Origin: Candidatus Hodarchaeota archaeon
GTDB taxonomy: Archaea > Asgardarchaeota > Heimdallarchaeia > Hodarchaeales > Hodarchaeaceae
DNA length: 24,809 nucleotides
Assembly: GCA_016840285.1 (NCBI GenBank)
Contig: JAEOSR010000052.1
Coordinates: 1-24,809 of the forward strand
Reading direction: 5' to 3'
Under the pieces are notes generated by a model. The model did not search any database, had not been told where the DNA came from, and worked only from the letters and a program-made list of their open reading frames with translations. Positions within the stretch are counted from its first letter, which is position 1. Each line of letters opens with the position of its first letter. The position numbers and the translations under genes are program-made. This document shows, piece after piece, positions 1 through 8,352 of the stretch.

Positions 1-85
1 ATTATTCATTCTTGATAATTCATTTGTTTTAATTCGTAAAACAGATTATTTCTCAACTAAATTAATAAATATAATAGAAGGTTTA

Positions 86-1282
86 ATGATGGAAAAAAAT
101 GAAAAGAATTCCTTTGTAATTTTTCCTTACAGGTGGATTGTGTTAGTACTTTTTATGTTTGTTGGGATTCAGACCCAAATTATCTGGATAACCTTCGCAC
201 CAATAATGAATGAAGTAGCTAGTTATTATAATGTAACTAGTGACACCATATTGTTACTAGCAGCTAGCTTTATGATTATCTATATCCCAGTTAATTTTCC
301 TGCTAGTTGGTTAATAGAAAAAAACGGTTTGAAATGGGGAACTGGAATAGGTGTCATACTCACAGGTATTTTTGGCTTTCTAAGAGCATTTACAGGAACT
401 AATTTTCTCTTTCTTTTACTTTGCCAGATAATGGTAGCTATTGGTCAGCCTTTCGTTTTGAATTCATTTACAAAACTTGCTGTCAATTGGTTCCCAGAGG
501 AAGAGAAAGTCACTGCTACTGGTTTAGGAACTATGGCACTATTTATCGGGATAATTATTGCTATGCTAGCTACTTATCCCCTTTATACAATTAATGGTAT
601 AGAATTTGTATTACTTGTCTATGGATTGTTATCTTTGATTTCAATGGTTCTTTATCTGTTATTTGTGAGAGATAAACCCTCACAACCACCCAATCCATAT
701 TCCCGTGAAAAAACATTCCAAACTAAAGGAATGAAAAATATATTTGCGAATAGAGATTTCAACTTACTCATCTTTTTACTTTTTGCGGGTTTAGGAATAT
801 TTAACGCTTTATTGAGTGCAATAGATGATATTTTCAGCCGGTTCTCTCCTAATACTGGGATGATTGGGGGACTGATCATATTGGGCGGAATTTTTGGCGC
901 AGTTATCCTTTCTTCACTATCAGATAAATTAGGTAAACGAAAAATCTTTTTGAATGTTGCTTTAATAGTAAGTACACCTTTAGCACTACTACTGGGGTTT
1001 ACTGGTACTGGTGATTTTGTATTAACATTAATTATAGCTTTTATCTTTGGTTTCATATTAGTACCAGCATTACCTGTTGGTTTAACTTATGCAGCTGAAA
1101 TAACACATCCTGTACCAGAAGAAAGCTCCAATGGTGTGTTAATGATGTTTGGCCAGCTAGGAGGTATAATATTCCTAATAATGCCAAATATGATTCTGTT
1201 TGCAGGTGTCTTTGGAATAGCGGCCATTGTGAGTCTTTTAATGAAAGATTCAGATGCCTATAAAGTGAAAAATGACCAATAA
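86..1282 (+). CDS. Major facilitator superfamily (MFS) transporter
   Basis: This is an integral membrane transporter of 398 residues with about twelve hydrophobic helices in two groups of six. They are separated by a hydrophilic loop at roughly residues 195-222 that is rich in Pro, Lys and Ser. The first helix begins near residue 15 with no signal peptide. The segment SDKLGKRK near residue 278 matches the MFS loop signature (D-x-x-G-R/K-R/K) between two helices. Overall hydropathy resembles the FLVCR/DIRC2-like branch of the MFS, but the substrate cannot be read from sequence. The start is the first of two adjacent ATG codons, preceded by AGAAGG a few bases upstream. The gene converges on the large FAD/Fe-S dehydrogenase that ends at 1544. 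Transport of a 2-hydroxy acid such as lactate or glycolate would fit that neighbour, but this is only inference. Confidence 0.85.
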   Translation: MMEKNEKNSFVIFPYRWIVLVLFMFVGIQTQIIWITFAPIMNEVASYYNVTSDTILLLAASFMIIYIPVNFPASWLIEKNGLKWGTGIGVILTGIFGFLRAFTGTNFLFLLLCQIMVAIGQPFVLNSFTKLAVNWFPEEEKVTATGLGTMALFIGIIIAMLATYPLYTINGIEFVLLVYGLLSLISMVLYLLFVRDKPSQPPNPYSREKTFQTKGMKNIFANRDFNLLIFLLFAGLGIFNALLSAIDDIFSRFSPNTGMIGGLIILGGIFGAVILSSLSDKLGKRKIFLNVALIVSTPLALLLGFTGTGDFVLTLIIAFIFGFILVPALPVGLTYAAEITHPVPEESSNGVLMMFGQLGGIIFLIMPNMILFAGVFGIAAIVSLLMKDSDAYKVKNDQ

Positions 1283-1295
1283 CTCATTTCACAGT

Positions 1296-1316
1296 GTCAC
1301 AAAAGGTTGGATTAAC
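1296..1316 (+). repeat. 3' motif copy 1 (TCRYAAAAGGYTGGDTT family)
   Basis: The sequence CACAAAAGGTTGGATTAAC lies about 14 bases after the stop codon of the MFS gene, on the same strand. It is one of six related intergenic copies in the window and is closest to the copies at 12506 (about 23 of 30 flanking bases match) and 19622. The rest of this 261-base convergent spacer holds a T7 tract at 1384-1390 and no convincing gene. Confidence 0.5.
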
Positions 1317-1543
1317 TCCAATTCACCTCATCTTCTGTTGGGTAACTAAGACAATAACGAACAAAATTAGGTGAAATTTTGTGTTTTTTTGATAGATTCT
1401 ACAGAAACCATGTTGGAAATTCTGGTTGACTAGATTGTTCACTCATCGTTAAGCATATACACCATTTTATCTTTTTTAGGGTAAACTCCATATTTCTTCG
1501 CTAGCTAGATTAGATCCCATGGAAAAACATATCTAAATACTGA

Positions 1544-4500
1544 TTATTGGTCAACAGAGACTGTAGGGGACACTTTGGTACGAAAACTGCCGATAGGTTC
1601 AAGCTTACTATTCATGTAGTCCTGTATAGCCTTTAAAACCGTTGATTTTAGCTCTGGTATCATTTTAGGTAACATAGTAGGAAAAATTTTCTTTAATGTA
1701 TAGGGCAACACTCGCTTCATGCGATTTTTCATTTGAGGGTACTGATTCAAACCAGGGATTGATAAAAACATGTATTCTTGGATGTCAAGAAGCATATTAG
1801 GCATCATTTTGGACAACATATATTCGTACATCTTTGGTATCCCCCAGGGAAGCATATTCAAAAAATTAAAGATCGGACTCATGATATAGCTCAATCTAGT
1901 TACTTTCAATCCTTTAAGTATTGTTTTAAGTGCTGTTGGCATCGCTTCTATAATCTCTGGTTTCATTAATGATATCATTTTATTTAGGCCACGGGGTGTC
2001 ATCAGTAAGATAGCAGGTTCATAAACATGGTTCCAGATATGAAGAACTATTGGAGTCGGATCTTTGGTTGGTGTTTCTCCCATTCCAACGAGTACAATGT
2101 CAGTGAGATCTTTAATTGGAATATTTATGTTGTTTTTGTCTGCTCCTATACGCAGCTGAAATTCACAACATGGACAAGTTGTATAAATCTCTTCTGCTCC
2201 AATATCATGAGCCTCCTCAAGTCTAATCTTAGCTAGTCGATCTGATGCCTCCCAATTTCCCATTCTCGTTATAACAGAACCACAGCACAAAGAGTTTTCT
2301 CGATGATGCTTCATTTCTCTAAAATTTAATCCAGGAATAGCTTTTAACACATCTCGAGGATTTTCATAATAGTCAGAAGGACGAAACAAGTGACAACTAT
2401 CGTGCCATGTTACAATCTTCTTAATACTTTGAGTAAATTCAATTTTCCCTTCGCTAACAAGTTCATCAATTATTTTTGAAATGTGAATAAATTCCATTTT
2501 TTCCCAAATTTCTTTCAATTGAGGATTTTCATCTGACATTTTTTCTAGAAATATTGGATAGAAATAGGCCATAGAAGTATAACATGCTGGACAAGAAATA
2601 ATAAGCTTTTTAATGCCATATTTATGAATCTTTCTGATATTTTTTTTCATAGTTTCTTTAAAAACATCCCATAAACCAGCCATCATCATAGGGGCTCCAC
2701 AGCATCCCTCATCATTACCTAGTAAGGTAAAGTCTACCCCACCCACTTTTAAAATTCGTGTTGCCCCCGAAGTAATATTCGGCATTAGATAGCTAGCAGT
2801 ACAACCACCCCAGTAACCAACATCGGCTTTTTTACCAATGAAAGGTTTGATTTCTTCTGGAACCCAGTCAACACGGTGATTTGGATCGTGAGCCCAGATA
2901 TTTTTTCCTGTAACAATCCCTCCTGCCATTAAGTGGAAAGCTGGGAAAGTTGCACACTGTTTATTATTAATAAGAATACCCCGCATTTCTTCAAAAAGGG
3001 ACTCAATAGAGATATTTAACTGACAAATACCTGGTTGCTCACACCGAAAACATGTTGTACATAGAAGAAATTCACTAGCCAGCTCATCAGTAAGCTTTAC
3101 CTTACCTTTAGCTAGTTGAGTTAAGTAATAGAATTTTCCACGCGGTGAGGCTTTTTCTAATCTTCGTCCTTCAAATATAGTACAAACCTGTTGACAATAG
3201 CTACATTGAGCACAACTGAATGCTTCATTAATCAGTTCATCAGGAAGATACTTAGCTCGACGTCTTCCATGCAAGCCACGTGCAATTACCTCCATGAGGG
3301 GAAGGAAAGAGCGGACGACAGGGAAGTTAGCCATGAATATGGCCCACCATAATATTTTTGCTTTTGGAAATAGAACTTTCCCAGGATTTAAGAGATTGTG
3401 AGGATCCTTTTTGGTCTTAAAAACTTTTAATTCCTTAATGAATTCCTCTCCAAATATATTCTTTGCTTCTGAGGTAAAAAACAAACCTGTTCCATAAGTA
3501 CAACCCCCAAACTTTTTCAATATCCGTAAAAACTTCAAACTACGTGAAAATCTTAGAGGATATCCCCAAGAACGTTCATCCCCAAGGTTGAAAGCAAGAA
3601 GAACAACATTATTAGATGTTGTCATCATCCCCTCAATAGCTATACCCTTAATGGCTGTTTCAATCTTACTTAACGCTTCAGCAAGACGATTAATTTCTAC
3701 AATTCCCTCAGAAGGAACAAGTGTCGGTCCAAGCCGCTTAAAACTTAAAGGATAAAAGCGTTCTTCCCATTGATGAGTGGTAAGAATATGTTTTAATTCT
3801 TTACCACCCAATTTCTTAGCAAGATTCACAACAGAATCATGAACTGTTTCATAGGCTTCTGAACGGACTACAACCATTATAAAATAAAGATCTTCTGGCA
3901 GAGGAAGATGAAATACCTCTAATCCTTTTAGAAAAACCTTTTCTCCTTTATCAGGAAATCCTTTAATAGTTCTTAGAACTTCTACTGGTTGTGTTTTCAC
4001 TGCCAAGTTCTTTAATTTCATAAATTCGGGCACCAAGAAGCCAATATGCCAAATAGGAAGCTTTTTTATAGCTAAATCCTGAAGAAATGATTGTAGCGCT
4101 TCTGGTGTAGGAACACCAAGACCTATGGGTTCATATCGCTGTTTCTCATCAATTCTAACCGTTATTTTCGAAATAATCCCAGTTGTTCCTTCTAAACCAT
4201 AATAATATTTTAAATCATCTCCCACGATTGTTTTTATCGTTCCATCAAGATTAATTATATCAATAGAATGAACACTATTCAAAAAGCTCCCATTCTCATA
4301 AGAGCCAATTCCTGATCCTCCCATTGCAAAAAATCCTCCAACGGAACTCCCTGGGGCGGAGGTGGGATACATCTTAAGCCCCAAAAAGTATCTCTGTAGC
4401 TCATGTTCTAAATCCTTCCAAATAATTCCTGGCTCCACAGTTACAAGCTTTGCGTCCCTGTTGATGTTTAGCACACCTCGATACCACGTGAAATTCAGAA

Positions 4501-4777
4501 CTAACCCTTTATTGATTGGTACAGCTCCGCCATAACCAGCAGTACCTCTACCTCGGGGTGTGATTGGTATTTTGTACTTTCGAGCTATCCTTAAAGCTGA
4601 TTTAATGTCGTCTTCATTTTCGATTCTAATTACTGCATCTGGAATCGTCTTCAAAGACTTTAAAATCGGTGAGGGTATAACAGAAACATCGTGGCTATTT
4701 AATTGTCGTTCGATGTCGTCAAATGAAACTTTACTGCCAAATACTTTGCTTAATTCTGAAATAATATCTGATTTCAT
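1544..4777 (-). CDS. FAD-binding and Fe-S-binding oxidoreductase (D-lactate/glycolate dehydrogenase-like), with C-terminal extension
   Basis: This is a single chain of 1077 residues combining what are separate GlcD-like and GlcF/HdrD-like proteins elsewhere. Residues about 45-240 form a PCMH-type FAD domain with PRGRGTAGYGG and later SAPGSSVGGFFAMGGSG. The FAD-oxidase C-terminal domain runs to about 470, ending in HNLLNPGKVL. Two ferredoxin-like clusters follow near residues 520-600 (CAQCSYCQQVC and CTTCFRCEQPGIC). Two CCG domains have CCGAPMM near 691 and CCGSVITRMG near 831, each followed by a CPxC pair. The family oxidises 2-hydroxy acids such as D-lactate or glycolate and passes electrons through Fe-S centres to a quinone or another carrier. 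The exact substrate is unknown. About 150 extra residues at the C terminus are rich in Met and Pro and are not part of the usual fold. The start has AAAGGT six bases upstream. Confidence 0.88.
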   Translation of the reverse strand: MKSDIISELSKVFGSKVSFDDIERQLNSHDVSVIPSPILKSLKTIPDAVIRIENEDDIKSALRIARKYKIPITPRGRGTAGYGGAVPINKGLVLNFTWYRGVLNINRDAKLVTVEPGIIWKDLEHELQRYFLGLKMYPTSAPGSSVGGFFAMGGSGIGSYENGSFLNSVHSIDIINLDGTIKTIVGDDLKYYYGLEGTTGIISKITVRIDEKQRYEPIGLGVPTPEALQSFLQDLAIKKLPIWHIGFLVPEFMKLKNLAVKTQPVEVLRTIKGFPDKGEKVFLKGLEVFHLPLPEDLYFIMVVVRSEAYETVHDSVVNLAKKLGGKELKHILTTHQWEERFYPLSFKRLGPTLVPSEGIVEINRLAEALSKIETAIKGIAIEGMMTTSNNVVLLAFNLGDERSWGYPLRFSRSLKFLRILKKFGGCTYGTGLFFTSEAKNIFGEEFIKELKVFKTKKDPHNLLNPGKVLFPKAKILWWAIFMANFPVVRSFLPLMEVIARGLHGRRRAKYLPDELINEAFSCAQCSYCQQVCTIFEGRRLEKASPRGKFYYLTQLAKGKVKLTDELASEFLLCTTCFRCEQPGICQLNISIESLFEEMRGILINNKQCATFPAFHLMAGGIVTGKNIWAHDPNHRVDWVPEEIKPFIGKKADVGYWGGCTASYLMPNITSGATRILKVGGVDFTLLGNDEGCCGAPMMMAGLWDVFKETMKKNIRKIHKYGIKKLIISCPACYTSMAYFYPIFLEKMSDENPQLKEIWEKMEFIHISKIIDELVSEGKIEFTQSIKKIVTWHDSCHLFRPSDYYENPRDVLKAIPGLNFREMKHHRENSLCCGSVITRMGNWEASDRLAKIRLEEAHDIGAEEIYTTCPCCEFQLRIGADKNNINIPIKDLTDIVLVGMGETPTKDPTPIVLHIWNHVYEPAILLMTPRGLNKMISLMKPEIIEAMPTALKTILKGLKVTRLSYIMSPIFNFLNMLPWGIPKMYEYMLSKMMPNMLLDIQEYMFLSIPGLNQYPQMKNRMKRVLPYTLKKIFPTMLPKMIPELKSTVLKAIQDYMNSKLEPIGSFRTKVSPTVSVDQ

Positions 4778-4804
4778 GTTAATACCTTTATGCTCATTCT
4801 TTTG

Positions 4805-4813
4805 AATAATATA
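4805..4813 (-). promoter_or_regulatory. Probable TATA box of the FAD/Fe-S oxidoreductase gene
   Basis: On the minus strand CTATATTATT lies about 29-36 bases upstream of the ATG at 4777, the spacing expected for an archaeal TATA element with a very short leader. A second AT-rich box (TTTATATACT, minus strand, 4884-4893) is about 110 bases upstream and could be an alternative. Confidence 0.4.
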
Positions 4814-5136
4814 GAATGGACAGTCCTATCAGAAAATTAGAAACCCACAACGTCTCAGAGAATTTAGAACTTTTTTACTCTTTAGTATATAAACATAGTT
4901 TGTCTTCAATAAATTACGAAGTTTCGAATGTATTGTGATGAAAAGCTTGATTGTATAGATATGCATATTCTAACATATATAACCTTTGAGAAAATCAAAC
5001 ATTTTCAGCTTTTTGATTCTTATTTAATCTTGTCTTTGAAACTGATTTGAATGATAATAATTTTTCTTAGTTTATTTCAGGAAAAAACTTAAAATAATAA
5101 ATTTTGAAGTAATTATTTTGGAATCTGGGTGATAAA
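4814..5136. other. AT-rich spacer between divergent genes
   Basis: I see no open frame of interest here. The stretch contains further TATA-like runs (TATATAAAC at 4885 and CATATATAACC at 4973) that could serve either strand. GGGTGATAAA directly before the ATG at 5137 provides a ribosome binding site for the next gene. Confidence 0.4.
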
Positions 5137-5364
5137 ATGAATTTAATTAAAATAGTGGGGGGTCTTATAATAGTATTTGGCGCGAGTATCACTTTAGTAA
5201 GTCCCTTCATACTACTTATTGGTCTCGGTATGTTTGAAGATATCCCTAACACTCTTCTAGGATTCGAACTGACCCAATTCACTGGAATAGTGATTGCTGG
5301 AGTAGTCTTCATTGTTGGGGCTATCATCGTGCTCGTTGGAAAAGTCCTATGGGAACGAGAATAG
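5137..5364 (+). CDS. Small two-helix membrane protein, function unknown
   Basis: The 75-residue protein consists almost entirely of two hydrophobic helices (about residues 3-30 and 45-69) with a short amphipathic connection containing FEDIPNTLLGFELTQF and a charged tail WERE. The start is supported by GGGTGAT five bases upstream of the ATG. No family is recognised. It is monocistronic: the next plus-strand gene, crtI, is 372 bases downstream. A role in the envelope is all that can be inferred. Confidence 0.6.
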   Translation: MNLIKIVGGLIIVFGASITLVSPFILLIGLGMFEDIPNTLLGFELTQFTGIVIAGVVFIVGAIIVLVGKVLWERE

Positions 5365-5666
5365 TCTCTATAAAAAAATAGAATACAATTGACTTTAGTT
5401 CTCGGAAAACCTCATAAATTTTGACAGATTTCACAATATTGGAGAAAATAGATTGCTCTCAACAATAAAATAACTCTTTCTTTTAGTATTTATAATTGAT
5501 AAACCCAAATAAAAGTTGAAAATAACTCCTTAAGATACTACCTATTAGAACATGTTGTTTCTAAGATTATAACGTACTTTTCTAAGAAATGATGAAGTTT
5601 TTTTACTGTTAAGATTCTCTTTTTAAATGTTAAAATCAGTATGATGACGTATGTTGTCGTGATTAT
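5365..5666. other. Gene-free AT-rich region before crtI
   Basis: No open frame with coding character was found. The region has scattered T-tracts that could terminate the preceding small gene and leads into the crtI promoter area. A repeated TGATGACG/TGTTGTCG pair near 5641-5661 was noted but is not clearly symmetrical. Confidence 0.4.
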
Positions 5667-5736
5667 TTATTAATTAGATATTTAATTGGCGTTTTCTGGC
5701 GCCTCGAGTTTAATTATGCTGCGATAGGTTTACAAA
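5667..5736 (+). promoter_or_regulatory. crtI promoter region with GC-rich element in an AT-rich setting
   Basis: A TATA-like run (TTTATTAATTAGATATTTAAT region, 5667-5686) is followed directly by GGCG-TTTTCT-GGCGCC (5688-5703), a direct repeat of GGCG ending in the palindrome GGCGCC. This falls where the transcription start would be and could be an operator. GATAGG with spacing of eight bases precedes the ATG at 5737 and may be the ribosome binding site. GATAGGTTTACAAA also resembles elements near 7379 and 9557. Confidence 0.35.
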
Positions 5737-7254
5737 ATGAAGGAACTAAATCAGAAAAATAAAATCAATAAAAACATGATTGTCATTGGAGCTGGATTAG
5801 GTGGTATTGCAGCAGCTATTCGCATGCAAGCTGCAGGCTATAATGTGATTTTATTGGAAAAGACTAACCAAATTGGGGGTAAAGCTTCTGTTTTTAAGAT
5901 TAATAACTATATCTTTGATGCAGGGCCAACTGCAATTACTGTTCCTCATCTTATTCAGGAGTTATTCGAATTAAACGATGAGAATATGAACGATTATTTA
6001 GAATTAATTCCAGTTATGCCATATTTTCGAATTTATTTTCACGATGGATCTTATTTCAACTATTCAACCCCAGAAGAAAATATGATTCAAATAGGAAAAA
6101 TAAGTCCAGAAGATCTTAGGGGTTATAAGAAGATGATTAAATCCATAGAACCAATTTTCAAGAAAGGATTTTTAGAACTCTCTGATAAACCTTTTAATTC
6201 ATTCCTATCCATGTTAAAGATTGGACCTCCATTATTGAGATTAGGTGCCTATAGATCAGTATATTCCTATGTTTCTAAATATATGAAAAATAAAAAATTA
6301 CGAATGGTTTTCAGTTATCATCCATTACTTATTGGAGGAAACCCCTTTAAAATTACTGCGATTTATATGCTTATTCAGGCTGTTGAAAAAAAATGGGGAG
6401 TTTGGTTTGCAAAGGGTGGAACACATTCCCTTGTTCACGAGCTAGGTAAACTTTTTACAAGATTAGGAGGGAAAATAATCCTAAATAGTGAGGTAGAAAG
6501 AATTCATATTTCCGATAAATCAGCTGTTAAGGCTGTAACCACGAAAGACGGAAAGTATTATGAAGCCTGTATTGTTATTTCTAATGCTCCTGTTGCATCT
6601 ACCTATATGAAGATGATTGATGAAAAATTTCGAAAAAGAAACTCCAATAAAAGATATCGAAAAGCAACATATAGTATGAGTGTATTTATGATTTATTTTG
6701 GGACAAATTGTAAGTATTCAAATTTGCATGCTCATAATATTCTATTAGGTCCTCGATATAAAGGAATGATAAAAGATATCTTCATTAAAAAGCAGTTAAG
6801 CGAAAAGGGTGATTTCTCAGCCTATCTATATATTCCTACACGAATTGACCCCTCCCTTGCCCCAGAAGGAGGGGAATCATGTTACATTTTAGTTCCTGTC
6901 CCTAATCAAGATTCAGGTATAATTTGGGAAGAGACTAAGCAACTCTTTCGAGATAAGATCATTAAATTCCTTGAAATGAATTTCATGCCTGATTTACAGG
7001 AACATATAGAAGTTGAAAAAATACTGACTCCTGCTGACTTTGAGGATTTCCACTCTGATTATAAAGGAGCAGTTTTTTCATTAGCTCCAACATTCACTCA
7101 ATCAGCATATTTTAGACCACATAACAAATCAGAAGATATTACGGGATTATATATAGTAGGAGCTGGTACTCATCCTGGCGGAGGTATTCCTGGAGTAATT
7201 ACAAGCGCAAAAATAACATCAAATCTGATATTAAGTAGTTCTAAAAATCGATGA
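5737..7254 (+). CDS. crtI: Phytoene desaturase (CrtI-type)
   Basis: This is a 505-residue FAD-dependent desaturase, the usual length for CrtI. The N-terminal dinucleotide-binding motif VIGAGLGGIAAA covers residues 16-27, followed by the conserved LLEKTNQIGGKA and FDAGPTAITVPH segments. The C terminus carries the CrtI signature GLYIVGAGTHPGGGIPGV near residues 468-485. Bacterial and archaeal CrtI enzymes introduce double bonds into phytoene, usually making lycopene or a shorter intermediate, at the membrane. The number of desaturation steps here cannot be read from sequence. A second ATG at residue 14 is possible as start, but the first gives a normal N terminus. It is followed after 158 bases by the lycopene cyclase on the same strand. 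Both face crtB, which together suggests a beta-carotene-type pathway. Confidence 0.92.
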   Translation: MKELNQKNKINKNMIVIGAGLGGIAAAIRMQAAGYNVILLEKTNQIGGKASVFKINNYIFDAGPTAITVPHLIQELFELNDENMNDYLELIPVMPYFRIYFHDGSYFNYSTPEENMIQIGKISPEDLRGYKKMIKSIEPIFKKGFLELSDKPFNSFLSMLKIGPPLLRLGAYRSVYSYVSKYMKNKKLRMVFSYHPLLIGGNPFKITAIYMLIQAVEKKWGVWFAKGGTHSLVHELGKLFTRLGGKIILNSEVERIHISDKSAVKAVTTKDGKYYEACIVISNAPVASTYMKMIDEKFRKRNSNKRYRKATYSMSVFMIYFGTNCKYSNLHAHNILLGPRYKGMIKDIFIKKQLSEKGDFSAYLYIPTRIDPSLAPEGGESCYILVPVPNQDSGIIWEETKQLFRDKIIKFLEMNFMPDLQEHIEVEKILTPADFEDFHSDYKGAVFSLAPTFTQSAYFRPHNKSEDITGLYIVGAGTHPGGGIPGVITSAKITSNLILSSSKNR

Positions 7255-7372
7255 AATAGTAGAAATTTAGGATGTCCAATTCAACACTAATTTACAAAGA
7301 CAAAGGTATTTGCATAGATTATGAAAATCATAAAGAAGCAAGCATTTAATTATCAGATGGGCCTTTCTTGAC

Positions 7373-7395
7373 GTCTTGATAGAGTTTGAACTAAA
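7373..7395 (+). promoter_or_regulatory. Candidate shared element upstream of crtYcd
   Basis: GTCTTGATAGAGTTTGAACTAAA lies 18-40 bases upstream of the TTG start of crtYcd. It closely resembles the sequence at 9553-9575 in the crtB/operon spacer (the 12-mer TTGATAGAGTTT is identical), and more loosely GATAGGTTTACAAA just before crtI. A common regulatory role is inference. Confidence 0.3.
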
Positions 7396-7412
7396 ACTAG
7401 GAAGATACTTTA

Positions 7413-8189
7413 TTGAATTATTTCTCATTTCTCACTTTCTTTATTTTCATTCCCATACTATTTCTCATGGGATTAAATGTTATCCAATTTTTTAGAAATA
7501 AAGACAGAAGTTCGATCCTTATATCTTATAAAAAAAGAATAGCAATATTATCATGTCTTATAATAATCGCTGTTTTATGGACAACTCCAATGGATAATTG
7601 GTGGGTTGCTAATGGTATCTGGTATTATAACCCTCAACTCATTTGTGGAATGGTTATAGGTTGGGTCCCAATTGAAGAATATACCTTTTTTGTATTACAG
7701 ACGCTAATGGGAGGTTTATTTGTGTTATGGGGTAATTCATATTATAGATATTCAGAAATCGTTAAATCGCCCCAGAAAAATCTCAGAGTAATCTCCGTAA
7801 TCTCAGCTTTTGTAATATGGATTATTTCAATTCTAATTCTTCTATCTGGATTCGTAAAAGGAACCTATTTTGCTTTGATAATAATATGGTCCTTTCCTCC
7901 AGTGATACTTCAATTAGCATTCGGAGCGGACATTCTCTGGCAAAGAAAAAAATTGCTACTATTGTCAATTTTAACTCCGACCCTCTACCTTTCTTGGGCT
8001 GATGCTTTTGCTATAAGCATTGGTATATGGACTGTTGAATTAAATACGTCATTAGGGGTTTTAATAGGAAAAGTTTTACCCGTTGAAGAAATACTTTTCT
8101 TTTTAATGACAAATATATTAATCGTCTTTGCTATTACGTTAGGTATCGAAAGAGAAAGTCATACTCGGATAAAAAAAATATTGAGCTGA
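7413..8189 (+). CDS. crtYcd: Lycopene beta-cyclase, fused CrtYc-CrtYd type
   Basis: This is a 258-residue polytopic membrane protein made of two homologous halves, as in archaeal and fungal-type cyclases rather than the FAD-dependent CrtY. Each half has the diagnostic Pro-x-Glu-Glu element: WVPIEEYTFF with PIEE at 86-89, and LPVEEILFF with PVEE at 223-226. Each is preceded by a G-x-W motif (GIWYYNP, GIWTVEL). The enzyme converts the linear ends of lycopene to beta rings. A TAG lies five codons upstream in frame, so TTG at 7413 is the only reasonable start, and AGGAAG at 7399-7404 gives it a ribosome binding site with spacing of eight. About seven helices are visible. It follows crtI, and transcription ends at a strong T-tract. 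Confidence 0.9.
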   Translation: MNYFSFLTFFIFIPILFLMGLNVIQFFRNKDRSSILISYKKRIAILSCLIIIAVLWTTPMDNWWVANGIWYYNPQLICGMVIGWVPIEEYTFFVLQTLMGGLFVLWGNSYYRYSEIVKSPQKNLRVISVISAFVIWIISILILLSGFVKGTYFALIIIWSFPPVILQLAFGADILWQRKKLLLLSILTPTLYLSWADAFAISIGIWTVELNTSLGVLIGKVLPVEEILFFLMTNILIVFAITLGIERESHTRIKKILS

Positions 8190-8245
8190 AATTTGTTAGC
8201 TATTCATTAAATGCTCAAAATCTCTCAAGAAATAAAGATTAAGCA

Positions 8246-8262
8246 TTTTTTTTTATTTTTTT
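8246..8262 (+). terminator. T-tract terminator of the crtI-crtYcd transcript
   Basis: Nine T residues, one A and seven T residues follow 56 bases after the crtYcd stop. T-rich runs without a stem are the usual archaeal termination signal. Confidence 0.6.
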
Positions 8263-8339
8263 AAATCTTGATTGCTGAAGTTAGAAGGTTAAAAATTATC
8301 CTAAGAATTCCAAGTTATCCTTTTACACTAGAATAATAC

Positions 8340-8346
8340 AAAAAAA
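8340..8346 (-). terminator. T-tract terminator of crtB
   Basis: On the minus strand seven consecutive T residues lie six bases beyond the crtB stop codon, fitting an archaeal terminator. A related GTAAAAGGATAACTTGGAATT lies further downstream and loosely resembles the 3' motif seen after other genes. Confidence 0.5.
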
Positions 8347-8352
8347 GTGATA

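Noticed and set aside
652..1056. Long minus-strand frame opposite the MFS gene
   Set aside because: It is antisense to a clear transporter, rich in Pro, Lys and Ser as expected for the complement of hydrophobic codons, and lacks a ribosome binding site.
5258..5272. GATTCGAAC, reminiscent of a reversed tRNA T-arm
   Set aside because: It lies inside the small membrane protein gene and no acceptor, D or anticodon arms surround it.
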